The notes beneath the pieces were generated by a model, which had not been told where the DNA came from, ran no database searches, and saw nothing but the letters and a program-made list of their open reading frames with translations. A program made the translations under genes and the position numbers. DNA of 26,439 nucleotides from IMG/VR virus record IMGVR_UViG_3300049825_000796, positions 1 through 26,439 of that record. One strand, written 5' to 3'. Origin of the DNA: a virus. Of the stretch, positions 17,048-23,377 are shown piece by piece (the stretch's first letter is position 1; the number at the start of each line of letters is the position of its first letter).

Positions 17048-17667
17048 TGCGTCCAGCCGTAGCGCGCCGCGATGTAGCCGGGGATGTAGTGGTCGGCGTC
17101 GTAATCGTCCTCGACGCTGTCTTGCTCCAGCGCGTCGATCAGCGTGGCTTTCTGGCGTAAGCCCTCGAGGCGGCGTTCGCAATCGAGCGCCGATTGCCGC
17201 CGGTGCGTCAGCTCCGGGGCCACCGCCAGCGCCAGCTCATGCTCGAACATGGACGCCGCGAGATCGTCCCATTTGGCGAGGTCTTCCACCTGGCGCACGA
17301 AAATCGCCACCGGCGCCGCCGGGGTGGCGCAGGTGAGGATGCGGCGGTTCTCCTGGGTGCGCCACTGGCGCTTGGTGAAGGGCCGCACCGACACGATGCG
17401 GAGCGCGGTTTCGGGCCAGTTCCACGCCTTGGTGAAAATCCCGGTCAGCCCGGACGGGTTGACAGGCGTCAGTTGCTCATCCGCCTTGGCGAAGCCCAGA
17501 TCGTAGGTGCGCAGGATGCGGTCGCGCACATGGCCGAAGTGGTTGCGCAGCACCCGCGCGGCTTTCGAATTCTGCTGGTTGAGATCGGGCAGGGCCGAGC
17601 GGATGCCGATATGGCTCAGCGCGCGGTTGGCGCTGGCCACTTCTCCCGTTTGTTTCGGCACGCCCAT
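17044..17667 (-). CDS. Tail adaptor (tail tubular protein A, gp11-like), 207 aa
   Basis: Start at the ATG at 17667, with GAGAGG 5 nt upstream; a TTG one codon earlier is also in frame. The pattern matches gp11-type adaptors: EVASANRALSHIGIRSALPDLNQQNSKAARVLRNHF, shown here only as its key elements: helix 'ANRALSHIG', 'AARVLRNHF' and 'VRDRILRTYDLGFAKAD'. A beta part (RIVSVRP, RRILTCATPAAPVAIFVRQV) and a helical close (FEHELALAVAPELTHRR) follow. Length is close to T7 gp11 (196 aa). It joins portal to nozzle at the head-tail interface. It is the first gene after the capsid block, behind a long intergenic inverted repeat, and is translationally coupled to the nozzle gene. Confidence 0.8.
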   Translation of the reverse strand: MGVPKQTGEVASANRALSHIGIRSALPDLNQQNSKAARVLRNHFGHVRDRILRTYDLGFAKADEQLTPVNPSGLTGIFTKAWNWPETALRIVSVRPFTKRQWRTQENRRILTCATPAAPVAIFVRQVEDLAKWDDLAASMFEHELALAVAPELTHRRQSALDCERRLEGLRQKATLIDALEQDSVEDDYDADHYIPGYIAARYGWTQ

Positions 17668-17690
17668 CAAGGCCTCTCAGTGTTTTGGTC

Positions 17691-17754
17691 CCGGCGCGCG
17701 GGCGCTTGAGGCGAACAAGCGGTTGCGGGCAATGAGCAATGACCCGCGCGCCGG
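17691..17754 (-). terminator. Long GC-rich inverted repeat between head and tail genes (attenuator/processing candidate)
   Basis: Perfect 12-bp arms (CCGGCGCGCGGG and its complement, 17691-17702 and 17743-17754) enclose a 40-nt loop with a nested 6-bp hairpin (CGCTTG/CAAGCG, 17703-17721). It fills the 97-nt gap between the 161-aa gene and the gp11-like gene. T7 has its major late terminator in the same position, between genes 10 and 11. No U-tract follows here, so partial termination or RNase processing is as likely. Confidence 0.5.
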
Positions 17755-17764
17755 AGCTCTGGCG

Positions 17765-18250
17765 TCAGTCGGTGACGAAGGTGGTTTCGACGAAGGCCTG
17801 CGCCGCCCCGGTGGAAGCGGTGGCGAAGGTCCACACGATGTCGAGTTCGCCGCCCGGATCGGCGGTAAGCCCCGCCAATTGCCAGGCGCGTTTGTTGAGG
17901 TTGGCCAAGGCCACGCCAAACATCGTCTGGCGCACGCCCGCCGCCGCCACGGCCTGGGCGTTCCACAGCACGGTTTTGGCGGCGGTAGCCTCGCCCGCCG
18001 TCATCTTGGCGTGAAAAAAGCCGAGGCTCGCGGTGCAGCCCGCGCCGAACGCGGCGTAATTGACGTCGCCGATATTGACCATGCGGGCCGAGGACGGCAC
18101 GCGGGCCACGAACACGCGGTCGTTGGCGGCGGCGGCCGCCGCCAGGGTGAGGAGCGAGGCGGTGCAGCGCAGCCGCGCCCCCTTGTGGTCGCCGATGACC
18201 TGCGTCGGCGAGTTGGGATTGGGGTAGTTCGAACCATAAAAATCGGCCAT
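17765..18250 (-). CDS. Probable capsid-associated (decoration/head) protein, 161 aa
   Basis: The ATG at 18250 has GGAGA 7 nt upstream. The protein starts MADFYGSNYPNPNSPTQVIG and reads as beta-rich with Ala/Gly turns: RLRCTASLLTLAAAAAANDR, VFVARVPSSARMVNIGDVN and ELDIVWTFATAST. This 'small-molecule-like' layout (start, D-R-V-F-V-A-R-V-P, a later G-G-E-L-D-I strand) recurs in small proteins encoded right after podoviral capsid genes, which I take as head or decoration proteins; the exact role is not proven. No membrane segment is present. It is separated from both neighbours by intergenic hairpins, suggesting independently tuned expression. Confidence 0.6.
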   Translation of the reverse strand: MADFYGSNYPNPNSPTQVIGDHKGARLRCTASLLTLAAAAAANDRVFVARVPSSARMVNIGDVNYAAFGAGCTASLGFFHAKMTAGEATAAKTVLWNAQAVAAAGVRQTMFGVALANLNKRAWQLAGLTADPGGELDIVWTFATASTGAAQAFVETTFVTD

Positions 18251-18290
18251 GGAATGTCTCCGTTGTGGGGATTGACGATGTACGGATGGA

Positions 18291-18315
18291 CGCCGGGGCT
18301 TGTGCGGCCCCGGCG
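18291..18315 (-). terminator. Perfect 9-bp GC hairpin after the capsid gene
   Basis: CGCCGGGGC (18291-18299) and its exact complement (18307-18315) flank a 7-nt loop in the 80-nt gap between the capsid stop and the next start. No U-tract follows on the coding strand. It may be a weak terminator, a 3'-end stabiliser or a processing site. Confidence 0.45.
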
Positions 18316-18330
18316 CTTACGCTGGGAACC

Positions 18331-19272
18331 TCAGCTCGGATCGACGCAATCGATCTTGAGCACTTTCTCGTCCATGATCCGTGCGGCACCCGCCATCTTC
18401 TTGACGTAGACGCGGATGTTGAAACGCTTGCCCGGATCGGGGCCGATGGCCACGGTGTCTTCCTGCCAGTGGGTGCAGTTGATGCCAGACGGCAGCCACA
18501 TCGGGCACCAGCGGTTGCCGTTGGCGGGATCGCGCGGCAGCTCTTCGCTCTCGACGAAATCGACGCCGAGGATCAAAGGCAGATTGCCGCGCTCCAGCGG
18601 CACGCCGTTGATGTAGTCGCTGCTGGTGAGCTTCACGTCCTCGAACAGCTCGTCCCATTGCTGGGCGTTGATGCCGAGTTTGATCGTCTCTTTCCGCACA
18701 TTGCCGCGGATCGCTTTCAGCTGCTTGAACTTCTTGATCCCGGCCTTGATCTTCGAGAGGTTCATGCCCACCGGCGTGGCGCCGCCGGCCGAGCCCACGG
18801 TGGAGGCGATTTTGTAGGTGGCGTCGACGAAGGCGATGGGCCCATTGGTGACGGCGGTGGCCACGTCCTTGCCTTCGAAACGCGGGCCGAAAAACGCCGG
18901 GATGATGACCTTGGTGTCGAGGTCCTCGCCCAGCGCCATGCGGAACGCCATGACCAGGGGCGAGGTGGGGTCGATCACCTGCTTCAGCACGTCGGCCTTG
19001 TCGATCAAATCGCCGCCTTCGATTTCGAGCGGAAACACCCAGGGGCGGTAACGGTCGATTTCGTCCAGCGGCGTGTCGCCATAGCGGTCGGTCTTGATGC
19101 GGGTTTTGGCCTTGCCGAAAATCTGCACCGGGTTGACCGCTTCGCCGGTGGCGGTGTCGGTCGTCACGTGGTCGCGGAACAGGCTTTCGGATTGCTGCGG
19201 TTTGAAGTCGATGTTCGCCTTGAACATCGGAACGTAGTGCTTGGGGATTTCGATCTCGGCGATGCCGGGCAT
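18331..19272 (-). CDS. Major capsid protein, 313 aa
   Basis: Start at the ATG at 19272 with AAGGA 8 nt upstream. The protein (MPGIAEIEIPKHYVPMFKAN...) has the N-terminal helix followed by an arm-like segment with SESLFRDHVTTDTATGEAV. A beta/alpha core contains LDEIDRYRPWVFPLEIEGGD, SPLVMAFRMALGEDLDTKV, a PAFFGPRFEGKDVA segment and a closing beta part (GKRFNIRVYVKKMAGAARI). This matches the layout of HK97-fold coat proteins of the podoviral 'phage capsid protein' type. It follows the scaffold gene and has its own promoter-like repeat and a long structured leader, as expected for the most abundant virion protein. Identification rests on pattern and gene order. Confidence 0.8.
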   Translation of the reverse strand: MPGIAEIEIPKHYVPMFKANIDFKPQQSESLFRDHVTTDTATGEAVNPVQIFGKAKTRIKTDRYGDTPLDEIDRYRPWVFPLEIEGGDLIDKADVLKQVIDPTSPLVMAFRMALGEDLDTKVIIPAFFGPRFEGKDVATAVTNGPIAFVDATYKIASTVGSAGGATPVGMNLSKIKAGIKKFKQLKAIRGNVRKETIKLGINAQQWDELFEDVKLTSSDYINGVPLERGNLPLILGVDFVESEELPRDPANGNRWCPMWLPSGINCTHWQEDTVAIGPDPGKRFNIRVYVKKMAGAARIMDEKVLKIDCVDPS

Positions 19273-19516
19273 GGGACAATTCCTTCACAGAGGCCTAGGA
19301 AACGAGGGGTTCTGTGACGGGGGTGTCCGCAACTGGCGTCTAAGCGCACGGGCCCGATCTAGCCGTTGAAGGGTGGCTGCCCTGGCGGTCTTTGCCGCCG
19401 GTCACCGGGCCTGGCCCCCGCCAGGGTGTCCGGGTGGAAGAGGGGCCCCGCGCCGCTGTGGCGGCGGCGCGGGGATCGGGGGATACCAAACTCAACCGGG
19501 GCCACACGACTCCGGC
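19273..19516 (-). promoter_or_regulatory. Structured 244-nt leader of the capsid gene
   Basis: Gene-free stretch between promoter-like copy B and the capsid ATG. It holds two strong inverted repeats: an 11-bp perfect hairpin with a 7-nt loop (19446-19456 / 19464-19474) and a longer one with 9-bp arms (19380-19388 / 19418-19426) that contains a smaller CCGGT-C-ACCGG palindrome. No U-tract follows either. Possible roles are mRNA stabilisation, blocking of read-through or control of translation. I see no ORF worth calling. Confidence 0.55.
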
Positions 19517-19534
19517 GCAAGCCGATTTGTCAAG
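19509..19534 (-). promoter_or_regulatory. Late-promoter-like repeat, copy B (capsid module)
   Basis: Contains the exact 17-bp core TTGACAAATCGGCTTGC (19533-19517) and matches copy A at 25 of 26 positions including one upstream and eight downstream bases (then GC, C/T, GGAGT). It lies about 245 nt before the capsid ATG. The TGA stop of the preceding 102-aa ORF is embedded in TTGACA. No -10 hexamer at usual sigma70 spacing. Confidence 0.7.
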
Positions 19535-19838
19535 TGCCTCCTATATCGACTACTCCGGTGAGGAAGTGCGCCCGCGCCGTGATGCGAACTCCGCGATTTT
19601 GCGAGTCCTCCGCTTGCGTGATGGTCACTGCATTGGAATTGACAGCCTCCGCAAAGAGTTCGATGGCCAATTTGTTTTTGTTGTCCACTGCGGCGCGGAG
19701 GCGCAGGTCAGATGCTTCGATCACAATCGATTTCTCGAATGTCATGACACCGGCAGCTTTGACGACCAAGTATCCCCTGGCCTCCAAAAACGCCTTTGCA
19801 TTTGCGACGTCAGACAACATTCCAAGTGGGGCGTCCAT
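19530..19838 (-). CDS. Hypothetical protein of atypical composition, 102 aa
   Basis: Not recognised. The ATG at 19838 overlaps the scaffold stop by 1 nt (TGATG); a GTG one codon upstream would give a 4-nt overlap. The protein has a helix (SDVANAKAFLEARGYLVVKA), a short beta hairpin (VMTFEKSIVIEASDLRLRAA), a helix (NKLAIELFAEAVNS) and a final strand (GVRITARAHFLTG). It contains Asn, Lys, Ile and Phe codons rare in its neighbours, and the DNA is clearly less GC-rich. The TGA stop lies inside promoter-like copy B. It may be a recently gained accessory gene placed at the scaffold/capsid boundary. Function unknown. Confidence 0.6.
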   Translation of the reverse strand: MDAPLGMLSDVANAKAFLEARGYLVVKAAGVMTFEKSIVIEASDLRLRAAVDNKNKLAIELFAEAVNSNAVTITQAEDSQNRGVRITARAHFLTGVVDIGGT

Positions 19839-20782
19839 CACGCGCCCCCATAGATCAACCGGTTGAGCTTCTCGCGTTCGGCCAGTTCGCTGGCGTGGCC
19901 GGGGTGGTTTTTGTCGTTGAAGGCCTTGGTCATGTCCGGGTTGGCCTCGCGCCGGGACAGATCGGCGCGGGCTTGATCCGCCGTCGAGGCCAGGGTCTTG
20001 CCGTCGCCGGTGATGGTGGCGGCGCCTTCCATCTTGGCGCCCAGTTGCGCGAAGAGTTTGAGCATGGCGGGCGCGCTCATCTCGCTATTGAGTTGGTCGG
20101 CCAGCGCCGCGTCGATGCCCAATTGCCGCGCCGCATATTGCGCCATTTCGACATGCTTGGGCGCATCGCCGCCCCATTCCTTGGCGAGAGACGCTTGCAA
20201 CTGCTTGCGTTCCTCCATGGTCTTTTGCATCTGAATCTGGGCTTGCCCGGTCATCATCTTGACGCCGAAGTCGAACATATCCTGCGCCATCTCGCGCGGC
20301 AGCGAACGGTCGAAGGCGAACTGCCGGAACGACTTCTCCGCCGTTTCGTCGAAGCTGATGCCTTCCGGCAGCTCCGGCTTGTTCCAGGCATAATCCTCGG
20401 GTTTTTCGAGCCCGCCAAACGCCGCCTTGTTGGCCTTGAAGAATTCGGTGAGCTTGCCGGGCTCCGGCTTGGGCATGAACTTGTCGGCCTGGCCGTGCAG
20501 TTTTTCGCCGTTCATCGCCCAATCGTGCAGGCCTTGCAGGGTGGTGATCTTCTTGGCCGCCATGACCTTGGCGCTGTCGGCCCCGAACATGTTGGGATCG
20601 AAGGCGGTGTCGAGGCCAAGCTGCGGCGTGGCCGAAGCGCGGCCATGCGCCTCGAGCCCGAACTTGACCAGATCGCCCACCGTCTTGACCGCGCCGAACG
20701 CGGCGCGGCCGTCCTCGGGAACGAGGCTGGCGTCGAAGGGGGTATCCGCCGTCAGGGCGGGAGGTGCTGCTGGATCGTTCAT
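19838..20782 (-). CDS. Capsid scaffolding protein, 314 aa
   Basis: Directs procapsid assembly and is absent or reduced in mature heads (family knowledge). The ATG at 20782 overlaps the upstream stop by 4 nt (ATGA). The sequence is acidic, helical and low in Cys. It starts with a disordered Pro/Ala stretch, then EDGRAAFGAVKTVGDLVKF, a KFMPKPEPGKLTEFFKANKA segment, PEDYAWNKPELPEGISFDE (typical of scaffolds of this gene order), long Gln/Met/Lys helices (QAQIQMQKTMEERKQLQASL), and a charged C-terminus with KNHPGHASELAEREKLNRLI. Portal - small gene - scaffold - capsid is the canonical order. No protease motif was seen. Confidence 0.8.
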   Translation of the reverse strand: MNDPAAPPALTADTPFDASLVPEDGRAAFGAVKTVGDLVKFGLEAHGRASATPQLGLDTAFDPNMFGADSAKVMAAKKITTLQGLHDWAMNGEKLHGQADKFMPKPEPGKLTEFFKANKAAFGGLEKPEDYAWNKPELPEGISFDETAEKSFRQFAFDRSLPREMAQDMFDFGVKMMTGQAQIQMQKTMEERKQLQASLAKEWGGDAPKHVEMAQYAARQLGIDAALADQLNSEMSAPAMLKLFAQLGAKMEGAATITGDGKTLASTADQARADLSRREANPDMTKAFNDKNHPGHASELAEREKLNRLIYGGA

Positions 20783-21072
20783 GGTGTTTCGCCTTGTGTT
20801 GTTTGAGTGACGTCATTGACGTGGATCGAGGCCACCGACTGAAGCATGAGGGCCACCTTGCGCTGGCCTTCGCGCAGGCACATCACCTGCGCATCCTCAT
20901 GCCACGTCGTATCGTGCACGAAGCAATAAGCCTCGAGGCCGCGCACGAAATCCTTGTTGCCGAACGCCACCTGCATCGCGGTCAGGATGCGCGCCGCTTC
21001 CGTGCCGAAACACTCGACCAGGAACTGCGCGGTGTCCTCGGCCAGCGGATGGACCGGCGGCGGAATGCTCAT
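20779..21072 (-). CDS. Bbp19-like small protein, 97 aa
   Basis: The ATG at 21072 overlaps the portal stop (ATGA), and its own stop overlaps the scaffold start in the same way. The core reads FLVECFGTEAARILTAMQVA, then GLEAYCFVHDTTWHEDAQVM and CLREGQRKVALMLQSVA. This F-x-T-x-x-G/A-x-x-I-L, then H/D-x-x, then REGxRxVxL arrangement matches the small Bbp19-type domain known from Bordetella phage BPP-1 and many podoviral genomes, usually between portal and scaffold. Its role is not established. The assignment is by motif memory and deserves a profile search. Confidence 0.65.
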   Translation of the reverse strand: MSIPPPVHPLAEDTAQFLVECFGTEAARILTAMQVAFGNKDFVRGLEAYCFVHDTTWHEDAQVMCLREGQRKVALMLQSVASIHVNDVTQTTQGETP

Positions 21073-22700
21073 GCCGCCTTCTTGCCGCCGTCGCGCGGCA
21101 CCGCCTGGATGCCAAGCTTGTTGGCGATGTCGGCGCCCTGCTGGCCCATGGCGAGGGCCTGCTGCATCTGCTCGGCTTGCTGGCGCTGCGCCCGCATCGC
21201 CGCCACGTCGTCGGCGCCGCGCACATTGGTGGCGGGCGCGCCGAAGCCTTCCTGGTAGGAGCGGATCACGTCTTCCTCGTCGATGAAGTCGACCGCCCCC
21301 GGCTTGATCTGCGCGAGCGCGATGGTGCTATCGACCAGGCGGACGGACGCGGCGGCGGTGGCGGACTTCTGCGCATGCGCCATGGGGGAGACGTATTTGA
21401 TCTTGAGATCGCGCCCCGCCAACTCCGGCGGCGGCGGCGGCAACTGGCCCGCCTCCCACAGCATCAAGAAGCGCTGCGACACCGAGGGCGACAGGAACTC
21501 GCGTTGCTGGCGCACCAGCAACGGGCCCAGGCGGCGCATCTTCTCTTCGTCGCGCGACAGGAATTCGACCGCCGCGAGGCCGGTGCGGCTGGCGAGCTGC
21601 AGGAGCGAGGAGAAGAACCCCTCGCGGACCATTTCGTCGCGCGCCTGCATCATCTCGTGCGTCGTCGAAATCCGCCCCGAGGTTTCGAGATACTGCACCA
21701 TGGGCCGCCCGCCCATGCTCATGCCGCCATAGATGGGCTTTCGCGGTTGCGGGCGCGTCAGTTGCAGGGCGTTGCGGTCCGGCATCAACGGCGGCGGATG
21801 GTTGATCATCTCCGCGTTTTCCAGCATCGAGCGGTCCATGGCATTCAAGGTGCGGATATCGGGCAACGCCCGCTGCCCCAGGCCGTAGCCATAGGGCCCG
21901 TTGCCGGCGAGCCGCGGCGTCTGGAAAAAATAACGCCTGCCGCCCCTTTGCAGCTCGTGTTTTTCGTCGAGCATGAAGTAGAGGTCGGAGTAGGGGAACC
22001 CATTCGGTCCGATTTGCCCGTCGGTGTATTCGTCGTTGGCGGTGAGGCAATGCAGCACCATGAACTTCTCGCCGTCCTTGGCGTTTTTCAGGCGCGTCAT
22101 TTTTCCGGCATCGTCGGCGGCCTTCGGCCACTGCCTGAGGATCTGCCGCTTCGACCACCAGAACGGGCGATAGACCGTGTCCACCCGGTAGTAATTGTCG
22201 AGGTCATAATAGAGGTCGAAGGGCGAGTAGCAGATATCGAAAATCTCTTGCCGGTTCGGCATCCACTCGCTGTTGAAGCCGCTGGTGCCCAGCCCCGCCA
22301 TGTCGGCGTAAAGTTCCGGCACCTGCGAATAGAACCCGCACATGGCCGGGCCGTAACTGTTGAGCACAATGCGCGAGACGGCGGCGAGCCACGCCTTGAC
22401 CCGGCCCCAGCGGTTGAGATCGGCGTCGTAGGTTTCGAGCGAGAACCACTCGTTGGCCTCGTTCGACAGGTAGGTGTAGAGATTGCCGACATAGGTATCG
22501 AGCGCGTAGTGCGCGGTCGAGGAGGTGATGTAGGGGTTTTGCTGCGGCGGCATGGTCTCGGGTTTGTAGACCGCGTTCATTTCGAGCCGCAGCGGACGGA
22601 TGTGTTCCGCCACCTCGCGCATCTTCTGCTCCCACGGGGCTTTCGCCGAACGCAATTCGTGGAAGCGTTCGCAGGCGATGTCGGCGGTCAGCGTCGCCAT
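21069..22700 (-). CDS. Portal (head-tail connector) protein, 543 aa
   Basis: Forms the dodecameric DNA channel at one capsid vertex. The ATG at 22700 lies one base after the stop of the small Pro-rich gene (TGAgATG). Length is like T7 gp8 (536 aa). Features of the head-tail connector family: helical N-terminus (ERFHELRSAKAPWEQKMREV), HIRPLRLEM, the SSTAHYALDTYVGNLYTYLS block, NEWFSLETYDADLNRWG, a GTSGFNSEW turn, SPFDLYYDLDNYYRVDTVYR, a PYGYGLGQRALPDIRTLNAM helix region, then MINHPPPLMPDR. The C-terminus is Gln/Met-rich and basic (QRQQAEQMQQAL, DGGKKAA), which may reach into the head. Upstream in-frame residues beyond 22700 are not supported. Confidence 0.9.
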   Translation of the reverse strand: MATLTADIACERFHELRSAKAPWEQKMREVAEHIRPLRLEMNAVYKPETMPPQQNPYITSSTAHYALDTYVGNLYTYLSNEANEWFSLETYDADLNRWGRVKAWLAAVSRIVLNSYGPAMCGFYSQVPELYADMAGLGTSGFNSEWMPNRQEIFDICYSPFDLYYDLDNYYRVDTVYRPFWWSKRQILRQWPKAADDAGKMTRLKNAKDGEKFMVLHCLTANDEYTDGQIGPNGFPYSDLYFMLDEKHELQRGGRRYFFQTPRLAGNGPYGYGLGQRALPDIRTLNAMDRSMLENAEMINHPPPLMPDRNALQLTRPQPRKPIYGGMSMGGRPMVQYLETSGRISTTHEMMQARDEMVREGFFSSLLQLASRTGLAAVEFLSRDEEKMRRLGPLLVRQQREFLSPSVSQRFLMLWEAGQLPPPPPELAGRDLKIKYVSPMAHAQKSATAAASVRLVDSTIALAQIKPGAVDFIDEEDVIRSYQEGFGAPATNVRGADDVAAMRAQRQQAEQMQQALAMGQQGADIANKLGIQAVPRDGGKKAA

Positions 22701-22701
22701 C

Positions 22702-22884
22702 TCATTGCCCCAGCAACAGTTTGCCGCCCAGAGATCCCGCGCGCCCGTCGCCGCCCTGGATGGCGGAGGCGAAGCCGTATTGGGTGCGGCGGCGCGCCTT
22801 CTCGGCTTCGGCCTGCTGAATGCCGGCACTCGGATCGGCGATGGCGAGAGGCTTGGGGAGCGGCGGCGGTTTGAAAAAACACAT
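22702..22884 (-). CDS. Small Pro-rich phage protein upstream of portal, 60 aa
   Basis: The ATG at 22884 has a perfect AGGAGG 6 nt upstream; a start at 22911 lacks this. The product starts MCFFKPPPLPKPLAIADP, continues as a charged helix (GIQQAEAEKARRRTQYGFA) and ends Gly-rich (SAIQGGDGRAGSLGGKLLLG). Short proteins with an 'MCxxxKPPP' N-terminus are found just ahead of portal genes in many podoviruses; their function is unknown to me. The early Cys is not in a lipobox. One base separates its stop from the portal start, indicating coupling. Confidence 0.7.
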   Translation of the reverse strand: MCFFKPPPLPKPLAIADPSAGIQQAEAEKARRRTQYGFASAIQGGDGRAGSLGGKLLLGQ

Positions 22885-22894
22885 GGGCAGCCTC

Positions 22895-23377
22895 CTATTT
22901 GGTCCAGGCATATTGCGCGTAGGGCGCGGGCGCGAAGCCCTGGCACAGGCATTCGAGCTTGGCGCCCAGCCGTTCGATCCAGCGGCAGTTGGCGGTCCAG
23001 CTCGACAGCGCCCGCAGTTCGACGCGGGTTAGCCCCGCCTCGAGGCAGCGCGGAATGAGCCGGTCGCGGATCAGCCGCGTCACGTCGGTGGCGATTTTCG
23101 GCCACTCCGGCGTGGCGATCAGATTGGCCTGGCCGACGCCCGGAGACGTAAGCAGAATTCCAATCAGTGCCACGGGGCGCGGATGGTCGCGGTGCGCCAC
23201 CGCCCACAGCGGCGCGAATTGCTCCGTGGCCTGAACGATTTCGGCGGCGAGGCCGAAGCGGTCCTTGCTGAAACGCGCCGAGAAAATCTCCTCCGCGTCT
23301 TCGCGGCGCATGCGCAGCACCACGTATTCGACATCGTCGGGCGTGGCGGGGCGGTAGGCGAGCGCGCGGTACTGCAT
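22895..23377 (-). CDS. GNAT-fold acetyltransferase-like virion protein (gp13-like candidate), 160 aa
   Basis: The ATG at 23377 overlaps the large-terminase stop by 1 nt (TGATG). It begins MQYRALAYRPATPDDVEYVV and shows an alpha/beta layout typical of GNAT folds: 'RPATPDDVEYVVLRMRRED' start, a PLWAVAHRDHPRPVALIGIL strand pair, then RDRLIPRCLEAGLTRVELRA and NCRWIERLGAKLECLCQGF at the place where GNATs have their C-terminal strand and 'W/Y-ERLG' turn. No clear Q/R-x-x-G-x-G/A acetyl-CoA loop is visible, so catalysis is doubtful. T7 gp13 and its relatives (DUF2833) are GNAT-like and similar in size. Its place between TerL and portal suggests a morphogenesis role (inference). Confidence 0.65.
   Translation of the reverse strand: MQYRALAYRPATPDDVEYVVLRMRREDAEEIFSARFSKDRFGLAAEIVQATEQFAPLWAVAHRDHPRPVALIGILLTSPGVGQANLIATPEWPKIATDVTRLIRDRLIPRCLEAGLTRVELRALSSWTANCRWIERLGAKLECLCQGFAPAPYAQYAWTK

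Noticed and set aside
12218-17062. 1614-codon plus-strand ORF opposite the nozzle and internal protein genes
   Set aside because: It mirrors the minus-strand genes; GC-rich third positions leave the opposite frame open. Composition (Arg/His/Gly-rich) is not protein-like and there is no ribosome-binding site. The same holds for the plus-strand ORFs at 8074-10317, 4235-5908, 1426-3216, 19796-20806, 21177-22874 and 23437-24924.
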